Assembly: GCA_016718155.1 (NCBI GenBank)
Contig: JADKEH010000012.1
Span: 124,001 to 188,000 of the forward strand
Length of the DNA: 64,000 nt
Reading direction: 5' to 3'
DNA from: Candidatus Rhodoferax randersensis
GTDB taxonomy: Bacteria; Pseudomonadota; Gammaproteobacteria; Burkholderiales; Burkholderiaceae_C
The notes below the pieces were generated by a model. The model had not been told where the DNA came from, ran no database searches, and worked only from the letters and a program-made list of their open reading frames with translations. Within the stretch, counting starts at the first letter, position 1; each line of letters begins with the position of its first letter. Both the position numbers and the translations under genes were made by a program. Of the stretch, positions 9,544-17,587 are shown piece after piece.

Positions 9544-10096
9544 GGGTCGCACTCGCGGATGCTTGCCGCAAGCGGCGTTGTTGTGCCAGGCGCATCGTCA
9601 CCAGACCCATTGCTGCCAGCAGCAACGCGCCAACACCCCACCCAAGCAGCGCTTGCTTCGGCAGCCCGGCGCGCGGGGCGCCGCCACTGACCAAGTTGAC
9701 GGCGCCGACTTCCAGGGTAGCGTTCAGCAGGTCGGACTTGTCGCCGGCCTGAACCGTCACCGTCAATACGTGTTTGCCGGGCTGGGCCAGCGCCGGTGCC
9801 GCTAGCGCATAGACCCCGTGCGACACCTCAGTGGCCACCGCTTTCCAGGTGCCGCGCTCGATCTCGATCTGCGCCTTGGCCACCGGCTCGTTGCTGCCAA
9901 ATTGGTCCAGGTAAAGCGTCAAAACCTGCCCGTCGAGCACACCGACCAGCTCGAACTGATCGGTGTCGGTAGCAAAGCGCGGGCCCACCGAAACCGTCGG
10001 CGGCAGCGCGGCCGGCGCGCTGTGATCCTCGTCCCCATGCGCCCATGAAAAAAGCGGCAGCAGCGCGGCCAGGGCCAGTAACAAGAGGTGTTTCAA
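9530..10096 (-). CDS. Membrane-anchored HGDEDH-motif accessory protein of the metal efflux operon
   Basis: A 188-residue protein with a signal peptide (LLLLALAALLPLFSWA), a mature N-terminus HGDEDHSAP, a beta-rich periplasmic domain (FELVGVLDGQVLTLYLDQF, AQIEIERGTWKAVA, HVLTVTVQAGDKSDLL) and one C-terminal membrane helix (ALLGWGVGALLLAAMGLVTM) with a short basic cytoplasmic tail. The soluble domain resembles the N-terminal extra domain of long CzcB proteins, so adaptor and sensor-like domains appear to have been split into two genes here. It overlaps the outer-membrane channel gene by ATGA, implying translational coupling. No enzymatic motif is seen. A role in metal capture for the pump is inferred. 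Confidence 0.7.
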   Translation of the reverse strand: MKHLLLLALAALLPLFSWAHGDEDHSAPAALPPTVSVGPRFATDTDQFELVGVLDGQVLTLYLDQFGSNEPVAKAQIEIERGTWKAVATEVSHGVYALAAPALAQPGKHVLTVTVQAGDKSDLLNATLEVGAVNLVSGGAPRAGLPKQALLGWGVGALLLAAMGLVTMRLAQQRRLRQASASATHEIP

Positions 10097-11334
10097 GGCA
10101 GTACTCCCAGCGATTGGTTCAAACGCGACACGCTGGCGGCCAGCGCCGTGCTTTGGCGGCCCAGCAAGGCTTCGGCCTCGAAGGCGCTGGCACGCGCGCG
10201 CAGCAGCATGGCCAGATCGGATTCACCCAGGGCGAACGACTTCTCGGCCAGACGCAGGTTGTCGGCACTGAGTTCGTGGCGTTGTTGGGCCAGCGCCTGC
10301 TGTTGTCTGGCCAGATCCACGTCCAGGCGCGCGCGGTCGGCCGCCAGCGCAAGGCGTTGCTCGGTCAAGACCAGTTCGGCCGAGGCCTGCAGCGATTCCG
10401 CCTGAGCCGCAGCGCTGTCCTGGCGTACCCGTGGTCCCGAAGACAGCGGCAGCGTCAGCTTGACCCCCACCGCGTTGGCGTAACTGGCATGCAGGTCACC
10501 ACGTTCACGAATCAGCCGCAGGGCAAGTTCCGGCGCCTCGCGGCGGGTTTGTTGGGCCAGCGCCAGCCGTGCCTGGGCCAGTGCGGCCACGGCACGTGCT
10601 GCCACCAGTCGGGCGTGGCCGGTGGACAGGTCCGACACCGGCTGCATCGTCTCCTGGGCCAGGTCCTCAGGTGGCGCGGCCCCGGTCAGGGCCTGGTAGG
10701 TCTGCTCGGCCTGGCGCTGCGCGGCGGCGGCCTCCAGCCGCTCGCCTTGCGCCGTCAGACGTTCGTTGTGCGCCAGATTGGCATCGAGCCGCGCCAGATC
10801 GCCGGCTTTGAAACGACGCTGCACATCGACCAGCAAAGCCTGGGCCGACGCCTCGCGCCGCAGCGCCACGGCCACGGCCTGGCGCGCCGCAGCCAGTTGC
10901 CACCACGCGCTGCGCAGTTCGCCGGCCAACTGCAGGCGCAGCGCGGCGCGGCGGGCAGCAAGCTCGGCCGCTGCCGCCTCGGCCTCCAGCGAGCGTGCCG
11001 CGCGTTGTCCCGGCAGCCACAGGGGTACCGCCAATTCGGCCTCCCACTCCTGCTTGCCGGTGTTGGCGTTCAGCCGGTCATTCAGGCTGGACAAGGACAC
11101 ACTGGGCGGCCCAGGTGTCCAGGCCCGGGCCATGGCCGAGCGCGCCTGCGCTTCGTCATCGCGCGCCGTCAGCTCGGCCGCGATGGGAAGACGAACCCAT
11201 GCCTGCTCCAGCGCTGTACCGAGCGTCTGCGCCGCGCCAGTACCCGACCACAGCAGTGCCAGCGTCAACAGCAGGATAGGTGCACGCGGGCGACAGACAG
11301 GAGGTAGTGCAGACAGGGCCATGGACCAAAACAT
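10093..11334 (-). CDS. cusC: Outer-membrane efflux channel, CusC/CzcC (TolC family)
   Basis: A protein of about 413 residues, the outer-membrane component of the tripartite pump. The start is taken at the ATG 11332-11334 (an ATG at 11320-11322 is equally possible). Reading further upstream would run through the operator and into the regulator gene, so the longer frame is rejected. Signal sequence PILLLTLALLWSGTGAAQ. Two long Ala/Leu/Arg/Gln-rich alpha-hairpin repeats of the OEP family are visible (AEAAAAELAARRAALRLQL and ARLDVDLARQQQALAQQRH), each followed by a short beta segment. It is the first gene of the minus-strand efflux operon and ends in an ATGA overlap with the next gene. It is divergent from the response regulator and presumably controlled through the palindrome at 11383-11406. 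Confidence 0.85.
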   Translation of the reverse strand: MFWSMALSALPPVCRPRAPILLLTLALLWSGTGAAQTLGTALEQAWVRLPIAAELTARDDEAQARSAMARAWTPGPPSVSLSSLNDRLNANTGKQEWEAELAVPLWLPGQRAARSLEAEAAAAELAARRAALRLQLAGELRSAWWQLAAARQAVAVALRREASAQALLVDVQRRFKAGDLARLDANLAHNERLTAQGERLEAAAAQRQAEQTYQALTGAAPPEDLAQETMQPVSDLSTGHARLVAARAVAALAQARLALAQQTRREAPELALRLIRERGDLHASYANAVGVKLTLPLSSGPRVRQDSAAAQAESLQASAELVLTEQRLALAADRARLDVDLARQQQALAQQRHELSADNLRLAEKSFALGESDLAMLLRARASAFEAEALLGRQSTALAASVSRLNQSLGVLP

Positions 11335-11382
11335 GTAATGGGGTCCAAGTGTGCGCGCCACTGCCCGACAAAACGCTGTCGG

Positions 11383-11406
11383 CCAGATTACATTCCTGTC
11401 ATCTGG
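11383..11406. promoter_or_regulatory. 24-bp palindromic operator for a CusR/CopR-type regulator
   Basis: The arms CCAGATTACA (11383-11392) and TGTCATCTGG (11397-11406) are inverted repeats with 9 of 10 matches around TTCC. The core, ACA-N4-TGT with flanking AT, matches the general form of copper-responsive OmpR-family boxes (TGACA...TGTCA). It lies between the divergent cusC-like and cusR-like genes, 48 bp from the former and 84 bp from the latter, so one site could control both directions. Confidence 0.75.
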
Positions 11407-11490
11407 ACGCCGCCAGCGGCGCCGCGGTGGACAATGGCGCTCACCGGGTGACCACCGTCCGGCCCGCCAGACCGACCCAAGGAGCAGTGC

Positions 11491-12174
11491 ATGAGAATCC
11501 TCATTGTTGAGGATGAACCCAAGACCGGGGACTACCTGAAGCAGGGCCTGGTCGAGGCAGGCTTTGTGGTGGACCTGGTGCGCGACGGCACCGATGGCCT
11601 GCACCAGGCTTTGACACAGCGCTACGACCTGACCATTCTGGACGTGATGCTGCCCGGCATGGACGGTTGGTCCGTGTTGGCCGCCATCCGTCGTAGCGGC
11701 AACGACCTGCCAGTGCTGTTTCTGACCGCGCGTGACCAGGTGGACGACCGCGTCAAGGGTCTGGAACTGGGCGCCGACGACTACCTGGTCAAGCCCTTTG
11801 CCTTTTCGGAACTGCTGGCGCGGGTGCGCACCCTGTTGCGCCGTGGCAGCAAAGTGGCCACGACCGAGACCCTGCGCGTGGCCGATATGGAGCTGGACTT
11901 GCTGCGCCGGCGGGTCAGCCGTGCCGGCCGGCGCATCGACCTGACCGCCAAGGAATTTGCCTTGCTGGAGCTGCTGCTGCGCCGCCAGGGCGAGGTGTTG
12001 CCGCGCTCCTTGATTGCCTCGCAGGTCTGGGACATGAATTTTGATTCCGACACCAATGTGATTGAAGTCGCCATGCGGCGCCTGCGCGCCAAGATTGACG
12101 ACAATTTCGAGCCCAAGCTGATTCGCACCGTGCGCGGCATGGGCTACGTGCTGGAGCAGCCGGCCAGCCCATGA
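11491..12174 (+). CDS. cusR: Heavy-metal response regulator, OmpR family (CusR/CopR/IrlR type)
   Basis: A 227-residue response regulator. The receiver domain (1-115) has the acidic pocket VEDEP, phospho-acceptor Asp in LTILDVMLPGMDGW, switch Thr in LFLTARDQ and Lys in DYLVKPF. The winged-helix DNA-binding domain (130-222) ends LIRTVRGMGYVLE. This is the full family length. The ATG is preceded by AAGGAGCAG. It overlaps the sensor kinase by ATGA (12171-12174) and is divergent from the efflux operon. Sequence style (VEDEPKTGDYLKQGL) is characteristic of the metal-responsive branch. It probably binds the palindrome at 11383-11406 and activates efflux genes when periplasmic metal rises. Confidence 0.9.
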   Translation: MRILIVEDEPKTGDYLKQGLVEAGFVVDLVRDGTDGLHQALTQRYDLTILDVMLPGMDGWSVLAAIRRSGNDLPVLFLTARDQVDDRVKGLELGADDYLVKPFAFSELLARVRTLLRRGSKVATTETLRVADMELDLLRRRVSRAGRRIDLTAKEFALLELLLRRQGEVLPRSLIASQVWDMNFDSDTNVIEVAMRRLRAKIDDNFEPKLIRTVRGMGYVLEQPASP

Positions 12175-13570
12175 AGGCCACGCTGTCGCTCACCTGGCGC
12201 CTGACGCTGCTGTTTGTCATCGCCGCGTCCACGGTGCTGATCGGCCTGGGCATGGTCATTGCTGCGGCCGTGGAACAGCACTTTCAGGAGCAGGACATGG
12301 AAGTGCTGGCCGGCAAAATGACGCTGACCCGGCACACGCTCGAACTGCTCACCACCGTTGACGACCTGCCGCACGTGACGCTGATGCTCGACAACGCCCT
12401 GGTCGGTCACCACGGGCTGGAGTTGCTGGTGCTCACGCCCCAGCGCGAGCTGCTGTACGCCACGCAAGGCGCCAACTTCACGCCGCAACTGGTGATCGAC
12501 AGCGCCCGGCAGCAGCCCAACCGCCCAAGCACCTGGACGCTGGGCACCCAGACCTACCGGGGCATCGCCGCCGAGCTGCCCACCGGCGTGGGCGCGCTGT
12601 CGCCACTGACGGTGGCGGTGGCCACCGATATTGCCCACCACCAGGCCTTTATGCGCGCCTTTCAGCGCACGCTGTGGGGCTTCGTAGCGGCTGCGGCGGC
12701 ACTGACCGGCCTGCTCGGCTGGGTGGCGGCGGCGGCGCGGTCTGGCACCGCTGCGCGCCATGCGTGAGCAGGCGCAGGTGGTTACCGCGCAACACCTCAG
12801 TCATCGCCTGTCGGTGCACGCCGTGCCGGCGGAACTGGCCGAGCTGGCACACAGCCTCAACGACATGCTGGCCCGCCTGGAAGAGGCCTTTGCGCGGCTG
12901 TCCAGTTTCTCCTCGGACATCGCGCACGAGCTGCGCACGCCAGTCAGCAACCTGATGACGCAAACCCAGGTGGCCTTGTCGCGTGCGCGCAGCGCCGACG
13001 ACTACCGCGGCATCCTGGAGTCCAACGCCGAGGAGTTGGAACACCTGGGGCGCATGATCTCGGACATGCTGCTGCTGGCCAAGGCCGACAACGGCTTGGT
13101 GCTGCCGCACCGCGAGACCGTGCATCTGGCCAACGAGGTGCGGGCGCTGTTTGACTACTACGATGCGGTGGCCGACGAGAAGGGTTTGCAACTGGTGCTC
13201 GAAGGCGAGGCCGATATCAGCGCCGACCGCCTGATGCTGCGCCGCGCGCTGGGCAACCTGCTGTCCAATGCGGTGCGCCACGCCGCGCACCCACAGCAGC
13301 GTGCGCGTGCGCATCGATGCCACCCCCGACGCCGTCTGCATCACCACCGAGAACACCGGCGAGGTGATCCGGCCCGAACACCTGGAACGCATCTTCGACC
13401 GCTTCTTCCGGGTTGACCCCTCACGCCAGCGCAGCAGCGAGGGCACCGGCCTGGGCCTCGCCATCACCCGCTCCATCGTGCTCGCCCACGGCGGCAGCAT
13501 TGACGCCGATTGCTCCGAGGGCATCACCACCTTCACGATCAGGCTGCCGCGGCCTTTGGCCTCGCAGTGA
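12171..13570 (+). pseudogene. cusS: Heavy-metal sensor histidine kinase (CusS/IrlS type), interrupted by two frameshifts
   Basis: Partner kinase of the preceding response regulator. It is read in three pieces: 12171-12767 (N-terminal helix LTLLFVIAASTVLIGLGMV, periplasmic sensor, second helix ending LLGWVAA), about 12745-13295 (HAMP remainder, H-box SDIAHELRTPVSN, N-box LGNLLSNAVRHA) and about 13280-13570 (IFDRFFRVDP, G-box GTGLGLAITRSIV). All catalytic motifs of a histidine kinase are present, but the frame changes in the GGCGGCGGCGGCGCGG run near 12730-12745 and again near 13280-13295. Joined, the pieces give a kinase of about 465 residues, which is family length. Either the consensus has two indels or the kinase is inactive. 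If inactive, regulation of the pump would be uncoupled from metal sensing. Confidence 0.8.
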
Positions 13571-13660
13571 CGTGTGCGCCCGCTGGCCCCACCAGTCTTG
13601 CCTGTTCGCCCCGATAATCGGTCAGCTCCCGATATACCCACTCCATTTCTGAAATCCACC

Positions 13661-14497
13661 ATGTACTTGACCTATTTCAACGGCGCCTGGACCGAAGGCA
13701 ACACCCCCCTGTTTGGCGCCATGGATCACAGCGTTTGGCTGGGCTCCTCGGTATTTGACGGTGCGCGCGCCGTCAGCGGCAAAACGCCGGACTTGGGCCT
13801 GCACTTGCAGCGCGTTGTCAACTCGGCCAAAAGCCTCGGTCTGATCTGCCCCTTGTCAGTCGACGACATGGCCGCGCTGGTTTTGGAAGGCATCCAGAAA
13901 TTCCCGCCCGACGCCGAGCTGTACATCCGCCCATTGGTGTTTGGCACCGATGGTTTGCTGGTGCCGGTACCGGAAAAGTCAGGCTTCGCCTTGACCCTGT
14001 TCGACGCCGCGCTGCCTGGCATGAGCGGCTTCTCGGCCTGCACCACCGAGCTGCGCCGCCCCGACGCGCGCTTTGCGCCGACCGATGCCAAGGCCTCTTG
14101 CCTGTATGCCAACAGCTCGCGCGCCATACGCGAAGCCAGTGCCAAAGGTTTTGACAACGCCGTGATGTGCGATCCTGATGGCAACGTCGCCGAGTTCGCC
14201 ACCGCCAACATCTTCCTGGTCACCCGCGCGGGCGAGTTGGTGACGCCGGTACCCAACGGCACCTTCCTGTCGGGCATTACCCGAGCACGCGTGATTCAAC
14301 TGCTGGCCGGCGATGGCATCGAAGTGGTCGAACGCACGGTCAAGCCGCAAGAGCTGCTCGACGCCAAAGAGATCTTCAACACCGGTAACTATGGCAAGGT
14401 CACGCCCTGCATTCGTTATCTGGACCGAGACTTGCCGGTGGGCCCCATCGCCACCCGAGCGCGCGCGCTGTACATGGCATTCATGAATCAGGACTGA
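13661..14497 (+). CDS. Class IV PLP aminotransferase, branched-chain aminotransferase-like
   Basis: A 278-residue cytoplasmic fold-type IV aminotransferase. The start is the ATG at 13661 (MYLTYFNGAW); upstream in-frame sequence lacks family similarity. Visible motifs: FDGARAV near residue 32, the region around the expected PLP lysine (DAKASCLYANSSRAIREA), the glutamate motif (NVAEFATANIFLV) and the phosphate-binding turn (GTFLSGITRARVIQL). These are the landmarks of branched-chain aminotransferases, which exchange amino groups between Leu/Ile/Val and 2-oxoglutarate. The sequence is a little shorter than E. coli IlvE (about 309) and could instead be a D-amino-acid or aminodeoxychorismate-lyase relative. 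It stands alone after the sensor kinase and converges on the dehydrogenase pair. Confidence 0.8.
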   Translation: MYLTYFNGAWTEGNTPLFGAMDHSVWLGSSVFDGARAVSGKTPDLGLHLQRVVNSAKSLGLICPLSVDDMAALVLEGIQKFPPDAELYIRPLVFGTDGLLVPVPEKSGFALTLFDAALPGMSGFSACTTELRRPDARFAPTDAKASCLYANSSRAIREASAKGFDNAVMCDPDGNVAEFATANIFLVTRAGELVTPVPNGTFLSGITRARVIQLLAGDGIEVVERTVKPQELLDAKEIFNTGNYGKVTPCIRYLDRDLPVGPIATRARALYMAFMNQD

Positions 14498-14531
14498 CCT
14501 TGGCGTGAAGCCGTGGAGGCGTCAAGGGGCA

Positions 14532-14606
<75 letters not shown>

Positions 14607-14629
14607 TCGCCGTAAACGCCATCGCACCT

Positions 14630-15865
14630 TTACGCGTCCACCACCAGGGTCATACCGGCCCGGCGCAGGCGCTCAACCAGTACGACACCGAAGGCGCTGG
14701 CCGGGGTCAGGACGCCGCCGAAACCCGGCCCCGCGGGCAGGGCTGAGGGCTCCAGCGCCAAACACAGCGCCGACTCGCACACCATCTTGGTGGTGGCCCG
14801 GTTGCCGGGGTCGCCCCGGGCGGCAATGCGCCCGCGTAGCTGCTGCCCGGTGGCACTGGTGCCGACCAACTCGCAGCGAAATGAGCCGCCATCCATGGCG
14901 GCCTCGGACGGGCCCTCACCCGGCTTGGGCGCCAGTGTCGCCGCCAGCGCGCGCACGCCAGACCAGGCCATGGCACGTTGCCCCACACCCATGCTCAGAC
15001 TCAAAGACGCCGCTGCCGCGGCCGCGAGTGGCCCTGCCCCCAGGCGCAAGTACTCCTGGTAGTGAAAGGCATCGCCGTAACCCAGCAAGGCGGCACTTCG
15101 GCGCACCACCCGGGTGTTGATCGGGCCCATGAAAAACGGCGCCAGCCAGGCCTTGAAATCGGCGTCCAGACGCGGCCGCGTCGGGTCGGCATGGCGGCTG
15201 ACATCGGTCGGTCGCCGGGTCGGCGGGCTCAGCAAGAAGGGATCGGCAAAGGCGGCAGCTTGTGCGCTGCCCAGGATGTTGAGCACCGAGGCCATGGTGC
15301 CGCCATTCAGGCCGCCGCGCACCGTGAACGCCGCCTTGATGTCCACGCAGGACACGCCGTGGCGTTGCTGCATGGCCTGCATCAGCAACCAGGCGCCCAA
15401 GTCCGAGGGCACCGAGTCGAAGCCACAAAACGGCACGATGCGGGTGCCGCTGCTGGCTGCCGTGGCATGGTGACGCGTAATCAGCCCCTGCACCCAAGGC
15501 GTCTCGCCAGTGATGTCAACGTAGTGGGTGCCGTGCTTGACGCACGCGGCCACCAGCGCGCTGCCATACAGGTCAAATGGTCCGGCGGTGCTCAGCACCA
15601 CGGCGGCGCTGCGCGCCAGGGCGTCGAGCGCGGCATGGTCGTCGGCGCTGGCAATCAGGATGTCGGCCTGTTGCTCGGCCGCGCAGGCGGCCCTGACCTG
15701 TTCCAGCTTGTCCGCATTGCGCCCGGCCAGCGCCCAGCGCAGACCACTGGCGCCCAGCTCGGCGTGCGCCGCGAAGTAAGCCACGGTCTGGCGCCCGACA
15801 AAACCGGTGGCGCCATACAACACCACCGCGTAGCGGCGTTTGGCTGCGTGAGCGGTCCGACTCAC
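14630..15865 (-). CDS. Saccharopine dehydrogenase-family oxidoreductase (trans-acting enoyl reductase type)
   Basis: A 411-residue NAD(P)-dependent protein with an N-terminal Rossmann motif (VLYGATGFVGRQTVAYF, residues about 14-30) and the saccharopine-dehydrogenase family pattern (WALAGRNADKL, VLSTAGPFDLYGSALV, HYVDITGETPWVQ, PFCGFDSVPSDLG). The start is a GTG at 15863-15865 that overlaps the stop of the upstream SDR gene as GTGA. A longer frame would run through the SDR gene and is rejected. Relatives include mycobacterial trans-acting enoyl reductases and uncharacterised membrane-associated oxidoreductases. No true lysine-biosynthesis context exists here, so saccharopine itself is unlikely to be the substrate. 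Coupling to the SDR suggests a two-step modification of one lipid or alcohol substrate, which is inference. Confidence 0.8.
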   Translation of the reverse strand: MSRTAHAAKRRYAVVLYGATGFVGRQTVAYFAAHAELGASGLRWALAGRNADKLEQVRAACAAEQQADILIASADDHAALDALARSAAVVLSTAGPFDLYGSALVAACVKHGTHYVDITGETPWVQGLITRHHATAASSGTRIVPFCGFDSVPSDLGAWLLMQAMQQRHGVSCVDIKAAFTVRGGLNGGTMASVLNILGSAQAAAFADPFLLSPPTRRPTDVSRHADPTRPRLDADFKAWLAPFFMGPINTRVVRRSAALLGYGDAFHYQEYLRLGAGPLAAAAAASLSLSMGVGQRAMAWSGVRALAATLAPKPGEGPSEAAMDGGSFRCELVGTSATGQQLRGRIAARGDPGNRATTKMVCESALCLALEPSALPAGPGFGGVLTPASAFGVVLVERLRRAGMTLVVDA

Positions 15866-16677
15866 GATGTGGCCCGCGCCAGCAGCCCGCCGACCCGGCG
15901 CAGCAGCCATTTGGGCGTGCTGCGCGAAGCCAGCATGGCCGCGCGATTGATGACGCCGGGGACACAGATCACGTCGCCGGCCATGCAAGCCTCAAAGCCC
16001 TGGCGCGCCACCTCGCGCACGTCACCAATCAAAAAGTGGGGCAGCTTGCCCAACTGCTGATTGGCCTGCGTGGCGTGGCTGAGCATCTGCGTAGCGGTGA
16101 TGCCGGGGCACAGCGCGGTGACGCTAACCCCGGAGTCCTTGAGCTCCTGCGACAGCGACTCGGTCAGTGACAGCACATAGGCTTTGCTGGCGGCATAGGT
16201 GGCGAGTGAAGGCACCGGCTGAAATGCCGCAATCGAGGCCACGTTGAGCACACGCCCCGAGCCGCGCGCCAGCATCATCGGCAAGAAGTGCGACAGCATG
16301 GCCGTCAGCGCCGAGATGTTGAGGTCAATCATGGCCTGGTGATCCACCGGACGCATGTGCACAAATGGCCGCTGCTCCAGCACGCCCGCGCAGTTGACCA
16401 GCACGTCCGGTACTTTTTTGCGGCGCTTGAGGCTCTGTGCCAGGCGCTGTGCGGCCTCGGGGCTGGCCAGATCAGCCGGCATCACCAGGGCCGCAGCCTG
16501 GTATTGCGCCTTCAACTGCGCGGCCAGCGCCTGCAGCTTGTCGACGCTGCGGGCGACCAGTACCAGGTCGTGCCCGGCCTGAGCGAAGCAGTGCGTCAGC
16601 GCCTCTCCAATGCCGGATGAGGCGCCCGTGACCAGCGCCAGCGGGCGAGGGACAGAATGTGCGCGCGGGGCGGCCAT
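15862..16677 (-). CDS. Short-chain dehydrogenase/reductase
   Basis: A 271-residue classical SDR. Cofactor motif TGASSGIG (about residues 17-24), NCAG motif (VNCAGVL near 94), catalytic Ser in LNVASIAAF, and the catalytic pair in TYAASKAY (Tyr and Lys spaced YxxxK). The C-terminus has a hydrophobic/basic tail (KWLLRRVGGLLARATS) that could associate with membrane, as in DltE/SDR family members acting on lipids. It is translationally coupled (GTGA) to the downstream saccharopine-dehydrogenase-like gene and presumably co-transcribed. The substrate is not deducible. Confidence 0.85.
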   Translation of the reverse strand: MAAPRAHSVPRPLALVTGASSGIGEALTHCFAQAGHDLVLVARSVDKLQALAAQLKAQYQAAALVMPADLASPEAAQRLAQSLKRRKKVPDVLVNCAGVLEQRPFVHMRPVDHQAMIDLNISALTAMLSHFLPMMLARGSGRVLNVASIAAFQPVPSLATYAASKAYVLSLTESLSQELKDSGVSVTALCPGITATQMLSHATQANQQLGKLPHFLIGDVREVARQGFEACMAGDVICVPGVINRAAMLASRSTPKWLLRRVGGLLARATS

Positions 16678-16686
16678 GGCTGCCGC

Positions 16687-17186
16687 TCAGGTCAAGGTGC
16701 GGATGTGGCTGGCCACAACCAGCAGTTGGGACTTGTCCATGCGCAAGATGATCTTGGTGCTGACCGAGCTGATGACCTTGACCGCACCGGACATCCCCAG
16801 CCGGGCCGACTGCTCCGTGACAAACCCGACGTCCGCAAGTTTCAGGGCGCGCAGGAAGTAGTAATCCATGCCGGCGTCGATCAGCTCGGTCACCAGAGTC
16901 GCCATCGCATCGCCGTGCTTGGGGTGATCTGGTTGCGCCTCCAGTGCGTCCAGCACCGTGTTGGTCTTCTGGCGCAAAGCCTTCGAAAGGTAGAAGCGCA
17001 GCGAGGCTCGGATGCCGCCGCGCCGACCGATGCGGACTTGGTAACGGACTTGGCAGCGGACTTGGCCGGCACCTTGGTCGGTCTCTTTGACGCGACTTTT
17101 GAAGGGGCTTTGGACAGCGACTTGGCCGTCGCCTTGGTGGTCTTGGTCGTCTTGGTCGTCTTGGTGGTCTTGGCAGGTGTGCTCAT
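16687..17186 (-). CDS. Small protein with Lys/Thr/Ala-rich tail and conserved C-terminal domain, frameshifted
   Basis: The ATG at 17184-17186 follows AAAGGAAAG and opens a low-complexity basic tail made of KTT repeats (PAKTTKTTKTTKTTKATAK) continuing through SKAPSKVASKRPTKVPAKSA, reminiscent of histone H1-like nucleoid proteins. At about 17000-17020 the frame must shift by one base to continue into a conserved globular part (LRFYLSKALRQKTNTVLDAL, then LVTELIDAGMDYYFLRALKL, then KIILRMDKSQLLVV) ending at 16687. I do not recognise the C-terminal domain. The joined protein would be about 165 residues. DNA or RNA association is inferred only from charge. It lies 10 bp from the SDR gene on the same strand. 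Confidence 0.6.
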
Positions 17187-17249
17187 GGCTTTCCTTTGAT
17201 TGGTATCGTTTGCTCAGCCCACGAAATTGTCGACCATTGCAGGCTCTGA

Positions 17250-17510
17250 TCATCCGCCACGACGGGCCTCGCGCAGCATGAACAGATAAAGACCTTCCAC
17301 CTTGTCACGGGCCCAAGGCGTCTTGCGCAGGAACTTCAGGCTCGACGCGATGCTGGGCTCGCTGGTGAAACAGCGCACCGGGATGCGTTCGCCCAAGCCG
17401 ACCCAACCATAGTGCTCGACCAACCGGGTCAGGATCACTTCCAGCGTCAGACCGTGCAGCGGGTTGCGCGGTTGCGCCGGACTGGGGTCGGGTACCTTGG
17501 TCTCATTCAT
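17250..17510 (-). CDS. VF530-family (DUF2132) small protein
   Basis: An 86-residue protein containing the DUF2132/VF530 domain almost end to end: NPLHGLTLEVILTRLVEHYG, WVGLGERIPVRCFTSEPSI and SSLKFLRKTPWARDKVEGLY are the conserved blocks. VF530-type proteins are small helical proteins annotated as DNA-binding from structural work on Vibrio, and their physiological role is unsettled. The gene is 64 bp upstream of the Lys-rich-tail gene on the same strand and 77 bp from the divergent CheR-GGDEF-EAL gene. Confidence 0.85.
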   Translation of the reverse strand: MNETKVPDPSPAQPRNPLHGLTLEVILTRLVEHYGWVGLGERIPVRCFTSEPSIASSLKFLRKTPWARDKVEGLYLFMLREARRGG

Positions 17511-17587
17511 GCACCGATTCTGACACCACGAAAACCCTGACCCCGGATTGCGGTCGCGGGGCTACCGGGGCGCCATAATGAGTCCCC

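Noticed and set aside
17100..17175. CRISPR-like short direct repeats
   Set aside because: They are in-frame KTT codon repeats with no spacers; no other regularly spaced repeats were found in the window.
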